Source: Devosia sp. YIM 151766
Lineage (GTDB): Bacteria > Pseudomonadota > Alphaproteobacteria > Rhizobiales > Devosiaceae
Length of the DNA stretch: 64,000 bases
Direction: 5' to 3'
Assembly: GCF_030285925.1 (NCBI RefSeq)
Contig: NZ_CP127251.1
Span: 2,666,001-2,730,000, forward strand
The notes under the pieces are model-generated. The model searched no databases, was not told the DNA's origin, and worked only from the letters and a program-made list of their open reading frames with translations. Both the position numbers and the translations under genes were made by a program. Within the stretch, counting starts at the first letter, position 1. Every line of letters starts with the position of its first letter. Of the stretch, positions 56,206 to 64,000 are shown piece after piece.

Positions 56206-56574
56206 TGTAGTTTCCTCCTCAAAGTCATTGCGGAGCCCGTTTGGTCCCAGAAACGATGAAGTGGCCTTGTTTAGTTTTCCCTACAAAGAGCTCCGTTTTT
56301 TTTAAGCCATCTGGGCAACTGTACGTTCGAATCGGGCATCCAAGAGCAATGATAGCCAATGTGACGAGTATTCCGAACTAAAGGGGCAGTGTCATTTTCG
56401 GCGCAAAAAGCACCAGCTTTTCGATTCCTAGCCAGATTGCTTCCTCAACAAAATAAAACGATGGGTGGCGCCCCTTCTTGCTAGTAGCGCCACCCTTTGC
56501 CTTCCCGCCACCCAGTTAGTTCATACAGTCTCAGACTGGTGTTTTCGGCCCCTAACGGACCTTGGAGCGCTAAA
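56206..56574. promoter_or_regulatory. Divergent control region with inverted and direct repeats
   Basis: No gene. Holds a perfect 9-bp inverted repeat GGGTGGCGC/GCGCCACCC (56463-56471 with 56487-56495) and a 12-bp direct repeat GGCAGTGTCATT (56195-56206 and 56385-56396). The second repeat copies the start of the flanking minus-strand gene (ATGACACTGCC). T-runs at 56289-56296 and AT-rich 56,400-56,460 suit promoters. The inverted repeat could be a phage repressor site or a minus-strand terminator (it is followed by ATCGTTTTATTTTG on that strand). Confidence 0.4.
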
Positions 56575-56823
56575 ATGACTGAGGCGACCGCCCCGACCGA
56601 AACGATGCTGGCATCTGGTCTGCTCGACGACTGGATGAGTCGCAAAGAACTTGCCGAGGAGTTGAGCCTGTCCGTGGATACGCTCTCGCGATGGGAAACC
56701 CAGCGCATAGGCCCGCCATGTATAAGGATCGGGCGTCGGGTGCTGTACCGCCGCGGCGCGGTGCAAGATTGGCTCCGTCGGGCGGAAGAGCGCACCTCTA
56801 GCCGAACCCGGGCTCGATCATGA
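56575..56823 (+). CDS. Small helix-turn-helix DNA-binding protein (AlpA / excisionase-like)
   Basis: 82 residues from the ATG at 56575, with GGAG 9 nt upstream. A MerR/AlpA-type winged helix: WMSRKELAEELSLSVDTLSR near residue 20 and RIGRRVLYRRGAVQDWLRRA near 50. Such proteins act as excisionases or phage regulators. Its end overlaps the next ATG by 4 bp (ATGA), so the two are coupled. Together with the integrase at 43027 it could direct excision, but distance leaves this open. Confidence 0.8.
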   Translation: MTEATAPTETMLASGLLDDWMSRKELAEELSLSVDTLSRWETQRIGPPCIRIGRRVLYRRGAVQDWLRRAEERTSSRTRARS

Positions 56824-57152
56824 GCGCCGAGATAGTAGACTTTCCCACCATGTCCCTTGAGCGCGCTCGCGAGATCATCGCCACACCAGATCTCTTCGGT
56901 GGCGGTCAGATCGTCAAGGCGTGCAAGGTGCTATTTGCATACGGTACCGCCGCTGACATGCGAATGGTCTTGGCATTGCAGCAATCGGGAATCGTTGCAG
57001 GCTTTGAGCCGGCGCAATCGCCGCCGCTTCGGGCTTTGCGGCGGCGCAAGTGGCAGGCGGCGATGCTCGCCCTCTACGTGTTGGCCGCAGCAGCGCTGGG
57101 CACTGCGGTGCTCGCGTCCTTGTTGTTTAACGCAATCAAGGCAATGCTTTAG
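56820..57152 (+). CDS. Small protein with C-terminal membrane segment
   Basis: 110 residues, coupled to the HTH gene by an ATGA overlap. The N-terminal 70 residues are soluble and helical (TMSLERAREIIATPDLFGGG, YGTAADMRMVLALQQSGIVA). A basic stretch (RALRRRKWQ) then leads to a hydrophobic helix (AMLALYVLAAAALGTAVLAS), giving an inward-facing N-terminus. No family is recognised. The following 258 bp hold no clear gene until 57411. Confidence 0.6.
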   Translation: MSAEIVDFPTMSLERAREIIATPDLFGGGQIVKACKVLFAYGTAADMRMVLALQQSGIVAGFEPAQSPPLRALRRRKWQAAMLALYVLAAAALGTAVLASLLFNAIKAML

Positions 57153-57410
57153 TGAAATTGCTATTTCCGACCCCCTTGTCTGACTGCTAGCAACTCGGTT
57201 CCGCGTGGACGGACGCTCGCCGTATAGTAACGCGCCATTTTCTGCATCTCGCTACCACAACGGGACGATTGCGCTATTTGCTTGGCGGAGAGCATAGCCG
57301 TGGCTGACGATGCTGTGATGGCATCGCACTCGACAATCGTCTCGACGCCGGCAATTCGGCTCAAGGCTTAAACTTCCACCAGAACATCTTGGCAACGGCA
57401 CAGGGGTGGC

Positions 57411-57527
57411 ATGATCAATGCCACCCACCGCCATGCTGCCACCCCTCGCGATGTGATCCTCTGCTGCCTGGCAGAAGAGGAGATCTTCATGCAGTCGATT
57501 TCGCATTTCTTGGGACCAGTATTATGA
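57411..57527 (+). CDS. Short ORF (38 residues) coupled to the HTH replication-type gene
   Basis: ATG at 57411 with CAGGGG just upstream; it ends in TGA overlapping the ATG of the next gene (ATGA at 57524). The predicted peptide starts MINATHRHAATPRDVILCCL and ends SISHFLGPVL. A short coupled reading frame in front of a phage replication gene may act as translation control or be a real small protein. Family unknown. Confidence 0.4.
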   Translation: MINATHRHAATPRDVILCCLAEEEIFMQSISHFLGPVL

Positions 57528-58225
57528 GCCATAAGGCCTCACATTGGCTGGCGACCATTCCGGCAGAGGCCATCACCAACGGTGCCTTCCGGGTGCTGTT
57601 CCATCTCTGCGATGCCCACAATTCTCAGCGGTATCCGGAGACCGCTTGTTTCCCGAGTCAGGAGAAGTTGCGTGCTTCAACAGGGTTGTCGAACGGCGGA
57701 CTGAACAATGCTCTCAACGCGCTTGAGGTGGCCAATCTCATTCGCCGCCGGCAGACCCGGAATGCGGATGGGACGCGCGGGCCGACCTACTACATCCTCG
57801 GGTGCGATCGCGATCTGACACAAGAGCCATCTCCACAAAATGGAGATGGTTTTCGCGCTGAAAATCCCCTCAAAACGCCTGTGGATAAGTCTGTGGATAA
57901 CTCGCTGACCATCTCCAAATCCGGGGGCCAACCATCTCCAAATTCGGCCCCCAACCATCTCCAGTGGAGTGGAGATGATCCTGTAATAGAACCAGTAAAA
58001 GAACCTTCGCGGGCGCGAGCGCCGATTTCCACACCTGTGGAAAACTCGCCCGAATGCTCCACCCGGCGCGCCGCGATCGTCGCTGAGATGGCCCGAAAAT
58101 ATCCCGCCCTGATCCGTCCACCCCGAGATCTGGCTGAGGACGCAGGCGAGCGATCTGGTGGCGCGCTGCGCCAGGGCCGTCACCAGCCCGCACCGGCAGG
58201 AGCGGTTCGGGATCATCGGAAATAG
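57524..58225 (+). CDS. Helix-turn-helix (HTH_36-type) phage replication-like protein, probably frameshifted at the 3' end
   Basis: 233 residues as read. An N-terminal winged helix (about 10-95: AFRVLFHLCDAHNSQRYPET, FPSQEKLRASTGLSNGGLNN) is typical of phage/plasmid replication or helicase-loader proteins. A Pro/Ser-rich linker follows. After MARKYPALIRPP (about 58,115) the frame becomes Arg/Gly/Pro-rich. The frame one base later gives HPEIWLRTQASDLVARCARA then VTSPHRQERFGIIGNSL, which reads like real protein. A one-base slip in the CCACCCC run near 58,119 would join them. A mutation, sequencing error or programmed shift are all possible. Confidence 0.7.
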   Translation: MSHKASHWLATIPAEAITNGAFRVLFHLCDAHNSQRYPETACFPSQEKLRASTGLSNGGLNNALNALEVANLIRRRQTRNADGTRGPTYYILGCDRDLTQEPSPQNGDGFRAENPLKTPVDKSVDNSLTISKSGGQPSPNSAPNHLQWSGDDPVIEPVKEPSRARAPISTPVENSPECSTRRAAIVAEMARKYPALIRPPRDLAEDAGERSGGALRQGRHQPAPAGAVRDHRK

Positions 58226-58245
58226 CTTGCAAGGAGGAACGAAGG

Positions 58246-58722
58246 ATGACCGACCAGTTCACACCAGCATGGATCGAGGAGCGCTTCGAACAGGCCGTCC
58301 GCACATTGCGGCAGCTGCCCAACCCGCGGGGCTCGACGCCGCGAGGCTATACGTCCTCATGGCCGGACTATGCCAATGATCCTGGACAGTCCTACGGCTA
58401 CCACGATGCCCGCGTCCGGATGGTGCCGAGCCCCAAAGAGATTGGGGCCATGGAGGAATGTTTCGAGTGGCTGGGTTGGCTCGAGCCTGGAGATGCTCGG
58501 ATCGTCTGGCTGCGCGCCGAAGGCAGGCGTTGGCGGCAGATCGGGATCCGAATGGGCTGTGTTCGGCAGACCGCATGGCGGCGCTGGGCTGCGGCGCTGA
58601 TTACCATCTCTAAGCGCCTGAATAAAAAGCACAAAGCTGGCGAAGCGCGGTCCCGAGCAAAAAATGCGCCGGGCGAAAGCGTGGTTAAACCGGCTCCCGA
58701 CGTGGTTCGGACGTTGTTGTAA
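58246..58722 (+). CDS. DUF6362-type phage protein
   Basis: 158 residues with AAGGAGGA upstream. The layout WIEERFEQAVRTLRQLPNPR, a DYAND region, EIGAMEECFEWLGWLEPGDA and RIVWLRAEGRRWRQIGIRMG followed by RQTAWRRWAAALITISKRLN fits DUF6362, found in alphaproteobacterial prophages. The second half looks like a sigma-like or recombination-directing helix-turn-helix. Its molecular role is unknown. It follows the replication-like gene in the order common to such prophages. Confidence 0.75.
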   Translation: MTDQFTPAWIEERFEQAVRTLRQLPNPRGSTPRGYTSSWPDYANDPGQSYGYHDARVRMVPSPKEIGAMEECFEWLGWLEPGDARIVWLRAEGRRWRQIGIRMGCVRQTAWRRWAAALITISKRLNKKHKAGEARSRAKNAPGESVVKPAPDVVRTLL

Positions 58723-59023
58723 CGGCGCGGGACGTTGAACTTTTGGCGCGACATAATCGGGTCAAATCTGGCAGATTCTGGATATGCTCGGGAGAGCTGG
58801 CGGCTGAGAGCAACGACGCGGTTAGTTGTCAGAGTTGAGACTTCGTAGCGCCCCGTCCCAGCCCCTCCCCGCTTCGGGTCCTTCCGGGCGGCGACCGTAT
58901 GCGGGGGGGCTTTGCGCGCCAAGCCGCTAGTCACAAAGGTTTTTTTGGGGTTCGCGGCCAAGGTTCGCACCTTTGGGTTCGCGGTTCGCACCCATCGTTT
59001 TAGGCGTTGCGGTAGAGGCCAAC
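58723..59023. other. Non-coding stretch after the DUF6362 gene
   Basis: No gene is supported; the long minus-strand frame across it shows no family pattern. The bases 58,945-58,990 contain GGTTCGC/GGTTCGCGG pieces repeated irregularly, too few and too uneven for a CRISPR or tandem array. Confidence 0.4.
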
Positions 59024-59052
59024 TGGCCGGGGCTTTCGAGCTCCGGCCTTTT
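59024..59052 (+). terminator. Strong terminator with UUCG tetraloop
   Basis: GGCCGGGGCT (59024-59033) pairs with AGCTCCGGCC (59038-59047), 10 bp including one G-T pair, closed by TTCG, then five T (59048-59052). It ends the transcript from the DUF6362 side, or an RNA in 58,723-59,023. Confidence 0.85.
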
Positions 59053-59167
59053 TCTTGGCACCGCTTGATCGAGGTTTCCGGCTGAAATGCCGGACGGGCG
59101 CGCGGCCCGGGCACGGCTTGAGCCGCTGTTTCCGCGAAGTCGTCGGCTGCAGACGGCGCACAAGTTC

Positions 59168-59241
59168 TGCGGAGAGGATGCTGGTTCCCACCCCGGCTCA
59201 TAATCAGGGCCACGCCGGTTCGATTCCGGCCTCCGCGACCA
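59168..59241 (+). tRNA. Phage tRNA-like gene with CAT anticodon
   Basis: A 7-bp acceptor stem TGCGGAG (59168-59174) with CTCCGCG (59231-59237), discriminator A and encoded CCA (59239-59241). The T arm is perfect (GCCGG-TTCGATT-CCGGC). The anticodon loop CTCATAA has T33 and CAT at 59199-59201. The anticodon stem has one mismatch (CCCGG/TCAGG) and the D arm does not pair well, with A rather than T at position 8. It is therefore either a divergent phage tRNA-Met/Ile2 or a decaying one. Confidence 0.6.
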
Positions 59242-59327
59242 GACCCGGTGGGACGCTACCGGTCAGGCCGCCCAGCCTCTCGATCCTCCCCGAGGGTCTG
59301 GGCGGCCGCAATCTTTCGGAGGAACTG

Positions 59328-60683
59328 TTGAAAATCGAGATGTTGGCAGTCGCCGACCTGGTGCCCTATGCCCGCAATGCGCGGACGCACCCGGAGTGGC
59401 AGATTGCGCAGATCGCCGCCTCGATTGCGGAGTTCGGGTTCGCCAATCCGATCCTGTGCGGGCGCGACAGGGTGATCATCGCTGGCCATGGGCGCCTGCT
59501 CGCCGCCGAGCGGCTGGGGCTTGAGACGGTCCCGGTGATCGTCCTCGACCACCTCGACGAGCGGCAGCGCCGAGCGCTGGTGATCGCCGACAACAAGATC
59601 GCTGAAAACGCGGGCTGGGACGAGGAGCTGCTGCGGCAGGAATTGGCCACGCTGCGCGAGGATGGCTTCGATCTCGACATCGTCGGGTTCTCGGAGACCG
59701 AGCTTGAGGAAATTTTGGGCGGGCTCGACGACGCGGGCGAACCGCCGGCGCTGGGCGATCCCGACCATGTGCCCGAGGTGCAGAAGCGTCCGGTCAGCCA
59801 GAGGGGCAATGTCTGGCTGCTCGGTGCGCATCGGGTGATGTGCGGAGATTCGACGTCCAAGGCGGACATGGCCACGCTCTGCGGTTCCGAGCTGGTCGAC
59901 GCTTGCTGGACCGACCCGCCCTACAACGTGGATTACGAGGGGTCGGCTGGGAAAATCCAGAACGACAATATGGCGTCGTCGGACTTCCGCCGGTTCCTCG
60001 TCGAGGCTTTCGGGGCCACTGCCTCGGTGATGAAGAAGGGCGGGCCGATCTATGTCGCGCACGCCGACACCGAGGGGCAGAATTTCCGGGCCGCGTTCAA
60101 GGATGCCGGGTTCAAGCTGTCCGGGTGCCTGGTCTGGGTGAAGCCCAGCCTTGTGCTCGGGCGGTCCGATTACCAGTGGCGTCACGAGCCGATCCTTTAT
60201 GGCTGGAAGGTCGGCGGGCCGCACAAGTGGTACGGCGGTCGAACCCGCACCACCGTGATCGAAGATCAACGGCCTCCCCTGCGGATCATGCCGGACGGGA
60301 CGCTGCAGATCGACATTGGCGGTCAGGTGATCATCGTCTCGGGCGAGAAACTGGCGGTGGAGACGCTCGACCAGTCGGTTCTGCGCGCGGACAAACCGGC
60401 GCGCAATGCCGAGCATCCGACCATGAAGCCGGTCGGGCTCATTCTCGAGATGCTTGAGAACTCGACCAAGCGCGGCGACCTAGTGCTCGATCCGTTTGGC
60501 GGCTCGGGATCCACGCTGATTGCTTGCCATGGCGCGGGCCGATCCGCTCGGCTGATGGAGCTCGACGAGAAGTTTGCGGATGTCATCGTCCGCCGGTGGC
60601 AGGAATACACGGGCCTCGAGGCGCGGCTCGAGGAAGACGACCGCACTTTCGATGTGGTGGAAGCGCAATGCAAAGCCGCGTAA
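59328..60683 (+). CDS. ParB-domain DNA methyltransferase (phage)
   Basis: 451 residues from a TTG at 59328 with GGAGG 5 nt upstream; the product then starts KIEMLAVADLVPYARNARTH, the common start of this group. Residues 1-110 are a ParB/Srx-like domain (FGFANPILCGRDRVIIAGHG, LVIADNKIAENAGWDEELL). The methyltransferase follows: catalytic TDPPYNVDY near residue 203 and the SAM-binding LDPFGGSGSTLIACH near 388, motif IV before motif I as in beta-class N4/N6 enzymes. It probably protects phage DNA; the recognition site is unknown. Confidence 0.92.
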   Translation: MKIEMLAVADLVPYARNARTHPEWQIAQIAASIAEFGFANPILCGRDRVIIAGHGRLLAAERLGLETVPVIVLDHLDERQRRALVIADNKIAENAGWDEELLRQELATLREDGFDLDIVGFSETELEEILGGLDDAGEPPALGDPDHVPEVQKRPVSQRGNVWLLGAHRVMCGDSTSKADMATLCGSELVDACWTDPPYNVDYEGSAGKIQNDNMASSDFRRFLVEAFGATASVMKKGGPIYVAHADTEGQNFRAAFKDAGFKLSGCLVWVKPSLVLGRSDYQWRHEPILYGWKVGGPHKWYGGRTRTTVIEDQRPPLRIMPDGTLQIDIGGQVIIVSGEKLAVETLDQSVLRADKPARNAEHPTMKPVGLILEMLENSTKRGDLVLDPFGGSGSTLIACHGAGRSARLMELDEKFADVIVRRWQEYTGLEARLEEDDRTFDVVEAQCKAA

Positions 60684-60877
60684 TGTCGTTGGTCGAAGCC
60701 ATCACGAACGTTGCGGTCGGCTTTGGTGTGGCAACGAGCACCCAGATCGTGGTGTTTCCTTGGTTCGGCCTCGAGGTCAGCCTCGGCGAGCACCTAGCGC
60801 TGGGCGCGGTGTTCACTGCAGTGTCGATCGCCCGCAGCTACACGCTTCGGCGCGTGTTCAACGGGTTTGGACGATGA
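60683..60877 (+). CDS. Small membrane protein, DUF7220-like
   Basis: 64 residues from an ATG overlapping the methyltransferase stop (TAATG). Two hydrophobic helices are visible (AITNVAVGFGVATSTQIVVF and LALGAVFTAVSIARSY), then a basic end (TLRRVFNGFGR). The pattern PWFGLEVSLGEHLALG is one I associate with DUF7220 proteins of alphaproteobacterial prophages. Role unknown. Its stop overlaps the next ATG (ATGA). Confidence 0.75.
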   Translation: MSLVEAITNVAVGFGVATSTQIVVFPWFGLEVSLGEHLALGAVFTAVSIARSYTLRRVFNGFGR

Positions 60878-61599
60878 CCGAGCGGCCGCGCGCGCTGCGC
60901 TTTGCCACCAGCAAGGTCCGGCGCGTGGTACATCGGACCGGCACGGCGGCCAAGGTTATCGGCAGACTTGAGCCGGGCGTCCGGATAACCGGGCTGACCG
61001 CCGGGCAGTTCTCGGCGATCGACGCCATGGAGCACATGGTCGACGAACTGGGGCCGGCAGCGGTGCGGGTGTCGACGTGGACCACCGGCATCTACGATGT
61101 GCGCCGGGCGCGGGATATCCGGACTCGGGGGCGTATCACCGATATCCGTATGTTGCTCGACCGGGGCACGTTCGAGAAGTCGCCCAAATATGCCGGGCCG
61201 CTGATCGAGGTGCTCGGCATTGATGCGTTCCGATGCGTGTCGGTTCACGCGAAGGTCGTCATCGTCTCGGGCGAGCGCGGCAACGCGGTGATGCGCTCGA
61301 GCATGAATCTGAACAAGAACCTGCGCACCGAGCAGTTCGACATCGACGTCTGCGACGAGGTCGCCGGGCTCTACACCGATTGGTTCGATGCGCTCTGGGA
61401 AGAGTCGGGGCGCAGCCAGGACAACCGGACCATCATCCGGGCGGTCTATGACCGGTTTCTGGCCGATCCCGAGGCGGTCGACGGCCCGAAGGACACCGAG
61501 CGGCCGGCCAATCCTCCGAAGTCGAAACGGGAGACGGTGGGCAGGCTGCGGGACGCGAAGTTCTCGATGTCTGATCTGTCGGATCTGATCGGGGAGTAG
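60874..61599 (+). CDS. Phospholipase D-like phage protein
   Basis: 241 residues from the ATG at 60874. The PLD-type half site is visible: VSVHAKVVIVSGERGNAVMR (HxK near residue 130) followed by RSSMNLNKNLRTEQFDI with the usual Ser/Asn spacing. Only one HxK is present, so it would work as a dimer, like Nuc-type nucleases. The N-terminal half (YDVRRARDIRTRGRITDIRM) is poorly characterised. Nuclease action on DNA in the packaging module is a plausible guess. It is coupled to the DUF7220 gene. Confidence 0.75.
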   Translation: MTERPRALRFATSKVRRVVHRTGTAAKVIGRLEPGVRITGLTAGQFSAIDAMEHMVDELGPAAVRVSTWTTGIYDVRRARDIRTRGRITDIRMLLDRGTFEKSPKYAGPLIEVLGIDAFRCVSVHAKVVIVSGERGNAVMRSSMNLNKNLRTEQFDIDVCDEVAGLYTDWFDALWEESGRSQDNRTIIRAVYDRFLADPEAVDGPKDTERPANPPKSKRETVGRLRDAKFSMSDLSDLIGE

Positions 61600-61701
61600 G
61601 AGGCGGCTGCCGAGCCGCGCTCCCATCAGGCAAGCGCGAAGGCGCTGGAAACAGAATAAGAACAGCCGTTTAGGTGAATTGGGGAAGGGTGTTAGTCTCG
61701 C

Positions 61702-62328
61702 ATGGGTTTGTCACGGCGGGCATATGCGGCGCACCGTGGCGTCTCTGATACTGCGGTGCGCAAGGCCATTGCGTCAGGCCGGATATCGGTCGAGGCGGAT
61801 GGGACCATTGATCCCGTCAGGGCGGACGCGCAGTGGGCTGCGCAGACGGACCCGGCTCGCCAGCGCGGTGTCCACTCGCAGGAGCTGGGCAACGAGACGG
61901 CAGCGGCGACCGCCTCGGCAAAGGCGCAGGCCGTCACGCGGCCGGTGCCGAATGCCGCCATCGACGCGGTCAACGAGACCATGCGCGATCACGCGGCTGA
62001 CGGCGGGGAGGTTCCGCCCGAGCCGGGCGATGGCGGGCAGGTCTCGTTCGTGCGCGCCCGCATGGCGAACGAGGTTCTGAAAGCGCAGACCGCGCGGGTT
62101 CGCCTGCAGAAGATGAAGGGCGAGCTGGTCGACCGCTCGAAGGCAACGGCGGCGGTGTTCGACCTGGCTCGGCGCGAGCGGGATGCCTGGTTGAACTGGC
62201 CGCCCCGGATCGCCGCGAACATGGCGGCGGAGTTGGGGATCGAGGCGCACGCCATGGAGCAAGTGCTCGACAAGTATCTGCGTCAGCACCTCTCGGAACT
62301 GGCCGAGGTCAAAATTGATCTCCGCTGA
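61702..62328 (+). CDS. Phage terminase small subunit, Nu1-like
   Basis: 208 residues. The N-terminal winged helix (LSRRAYAAHRGVSDTAVRKA, IASGRISVEADGTIDPVRAD) resembles lambda Nu1, which binds the packaging site. A middle low-complexity linker leads to a helical C-terminal part (ANEVLKAQTARVRLQKMKGE, RDAWLNWPPRIAANMAAELG) typical of the lambda-like group. The start is the only ATG after an in-frame TAG at 61693. The next gene, the large subunit, overlaps its end by 14 bp. Confidence 0.88.
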   Translation: MGLSRRAYAAHRGVSDTAVRKAIASGRISVEADGTIDPVRADAQWAAQTDPARQRGVHSQELGNETAAATASAKAQAVTRPVPNAAIDAVNETMRDHAADGGEVPPEPGDGGQVSFVRARMANEVLKAQTARVRLQKMKGELVDRSKATAAVFDLARRERDAWLNWPPRIAANMAAELGIEAHAMEQVLDKYLRQHLSELAEVKIDLR

Positions 62329-64000
62329 ATCGTTCGAGGGTGCGGACGAAATTCGCCGCTCCTGGCTCGCCGGCCTCGCACCCGACCCGGCGGTGACCGT
62401 CTCGCAATGGGCGGACCGCCACCGGATCCTGTCCTCGAGGGGTGCCTCGGAGGCGGGGCCGTATCGGACGGCGCGCACGCCGTTCATGCGCAAGATCATG
62501 GACGTGCTTTCGCCGAGCGATCCCGCCCGGCGCGTGGTGTTCATGAAGGCCGCGCAGGTCGGGGCGACCGAAGGCGGCAATAATTGGGTCGGCTACTGCA
62601 TGCACCGGGCACCCGGTCCGTTCCTTGCGGTGCAGCCGACCGTCGATCTGGCAAAGCGCCTGTCGCAGCAGCGTATCGATCCTCTGATCGAGGATAGTCC
62701 GGCGCTGCGCGATCTGGTGACGCCGTCGCGTTCGAGGGACTCGGGCAACACGATTTTGGGAAAGCGCTTTCCCGGCGGTCAGTTGATCCTGACCGGTGCA
62801 AACAGCGCGGTGGGCCTGCGCTCGATGCCGGCGCGATGGGTGTTCCTCGACGAGGTCGATGCCTATCCCGGCGACGTCGACGGCGAAGGCGATCCCATCG
62901 CGCTCGCGGAAGCCCGGACCATTTCGTTCGGGCACCGGGCGAAAATCTTTCTGGCGTCGACCCCGACTATCAAGGGGTGGTCGCGCATTGAGCGGGAATG
63001 GGAGTTGAGCGACCAGCAGCGCTATCATGTGCCGTGCCCGGATTGCGGCGCGCTGCAATGGCTCAAATTCGAGCGGCTGCGCTGGGAAGCGGGCCAGCCC
63101 GAGACGGTCCGATATGTCTGCGAGCATTGCGAGGCCCCCATCGCCGAGCGGCACAAGACGTGGATGATGGACGAGGACAACGGGGCCGAGTGGGCCGCGA
63201 CGGCCCCGCCCGATATGATCGAGAAGGCAGCGGCCGCCGGCATCGTCGGTTTTCATATCTCGGGGCTGTATTCCCCCCTCGGGTGGCTGTCCTGGGAGGA
63301 TATCGCCCGGGATTGGGAGGCGGCGCAGGGCAATGATGCGTCTCTAAAGACGCTGAAAAATACCGTGCTGGGCGAGACCTGGCAGGAAAAGGGCGAGGCT
63401 CCGGACTGGCAGCGGCTCTATGAGCGCCGCGAACGGTGGAACCTCGGGCAGGTGCCGGATGGCGGGTTGGTGCTTACCGCCGGCGCAGACATTCAGCGCG
63501 ACCGCATCGAGGTCGACGTCTGGGCCTGGGGCCGGGGGATCGAGAGCTGGCTGGTCGACCACATCGTTATCGATGGCGACGTGGCGGGCACCGAGGTGTG
63601 GGACAAGCTGGCCGATCTGCTCGGGCAGACATGGCCGCATGCATCGGGCGCGGAGATGAGCCTTGCGCGGCTCGCGGTGGACACCGGCGACGGCATGCAC
63701 ACCGACGCGATCTATGCCTGGGTACGCAAGATGGGCCGTGGGCAGGTGATCGCGGTCAAGGGTCGGGCCGGGTTCGATCGGTCGATGCCGGTCGACGGGC
63801 CGACCTATGTGGACGTCACCGAGGGCGGCCGCAAGTTCAAGCGCGGCGCGCAGCTCTGGAATGTCGCGGGCGCGGTGTTCAAGTCGGAGTTCTATCGGTT
63901 CCTGCGGCTCTCGCCGCCGACCGACGAGGATCTGGCGGACGGTTCGGGCTTCCCGGCCGGCTACGTCCATATCCCGCGCGGTGGTGTCACGGCGGAATGG
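62315..64000 (+). CDS. Phage terminase large subunit GpA, partial (cut by window end)
   Basis: 562 codons visible from a TTG at 62315 (GAGG 7 nt upstream). It packages phage DNA into the prohead using ATP and cuts it. Seen: VTVSQWADRHRILSSRGASE, the ATPase motif VVFMKAAQVGATEGGNNWVG near residue 70, the Walker B RWVFLDEVDAYPGDV near 170, a zinc-like CPDC...CEHC pair near 240-270, and the start of the nuclease domain LTAGADIQRDRIEVDVWAWG near 390. The family has about 600-700 residues, so most of it is here. Confidence 0.93.
   Translation, partial: MISAESFEGADEIRRSWLAGLAPDPAVTVSQWADRHRILSSRGASEAGPYRTARTPFMRKIMDVLSPSDPARRVVFMKAAQVGATEGGNNWVGYCMHRAPGPFLAVQPTVDLAKRLSQQRIDPLIEDSPALRDLVTPSRSRDSGNTILGKRFPGGQLILTGANSAVGLRSMPARWVFLDEVDAYPGDVDGEGDPIALAEARTISFGHRAKIFLASTPTIKGWSRIEREWELSDQQRYHVPCPDCGALQWLKFERLRWEAGQPETVRYVCEHCEAPIAERHKTWMMDEDNGAEWAATAPPDMIEKAAAAGIVGFHISGLYSPLGWLSWEDIARDWEAAQGNDASLKTLKNTVLGETWQEKGEAPDWQRLYERRERWNLGQVPDGGLVLTAGADIQRDRIEVDVWAWGRGIESWLVDHIVIDGDVAGTEVWDKLADLLGQTWPHASGAEMSLARLAVDTGDGMHTDAIYAWVRKMGRGQVIAVKGRAGFDRSMPVDGPTYVDVTEGGRKFKRGAQLWNVAGAVFKSEFYRFLRLSPPTDEDLADGSGFPAGYVHIPRGGVTAEW

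Noticed and set aside
58940..58995. Repeated GGTTCGC segments considered as a CRISPR or tandem array
   Set aside because: Only about three short irregular copies, no constant repeat length and no spacers.
58398..59213. Minus-strand 271-codon frame across the tRNA-like gene
   Set aside because: It covers DUF6362, a terminator and the tRNA-like gene on the opposite strand and shows no protein family pattern.

Overview
The window is GC-rich bacterial chromosome from an alphaproteobacterium, most likely a member of the Hyphomicrobiales (a Devosia-like genome is my best guess). The basis is the rhizobial style of the genes (an HspA-like small heat shock protein behind a ROSE-type thermometer, alphaproteobacterial GltB/GltD, a short ModE, GntR sugar-acid genes), the many palindromic intergenic repeats and the high third-position GC. 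No rRNA is present, so the genus is inference.

Bases 1-23,000 are core metabolism: an N-formylglutamate amidohydrolase end, HisN-type phosphatase, alpha/beta hydrolase, Hsp20, Dps, glutamate synthase (gltB, gltD) and hpt. A sugar-acid block follows: a UxaA-family dehydratase divergent from a GntR regulator, then FucU mutarotase, an FAH-family hydrolase, a PfkB kinase, a Na/Pi symporter-like protein and an FMN-dependent L-lactate dehydrogenase. A 12-bp palindrome, CTAACATGTTAG or close to it, lies in front of the divergent pair, the FAH gene and lldD. This suggests one local GntR regulon for L-fucose-type catabolism ending in pyruvate and lactate. Next come modE-modA-modB without modC, and a KDPG aldolase.

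Bases 23,300-41,800 are accessory envelope functions: a GNAT, a dCache-HAMP-GGDEF cyclase, an esterase, a detached LptD-LptE-like pair, and a run of at least ten exported proteins. The exported set includes two LprI-like proteins, an ankyrin protein whose C-terminal half is paralogous to its neighbour, and two proteins sharing a GGAxCC...DVDGDG pattern. Most of these are unrecognised. A LuxR-type regulator closes the block.

At 42,688-42,730 lies the 3' part of an initiator tRNA-fMet with no 5' part, followed at 43,027 by a P4-type integrase. This looks like the end of an integrated element extending to the right. Bases 44,500-55,500 hold a Wzx/Wzy-type surface polysaccharide locus: UDP-glucose dehydrogenase, TviB-like dehydrogenase, UDP-glucuronate epimerase, flippase, ATP-grasp ligase, three glycosyltransferases and an EpsG-like polymerase. 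It carries recombination scars: a truncated epimerase remnant and a composition break inside tviB. Bases 55,600-64,000 are the early and packaging part of a prophage: HTH proteins, DUF6362, a tRNA(CAT)-like gene, a ParB-methyltransferase, a PLD-like protein and the Nu1/GpA terminase. The window ends inside the terminase large subunit.
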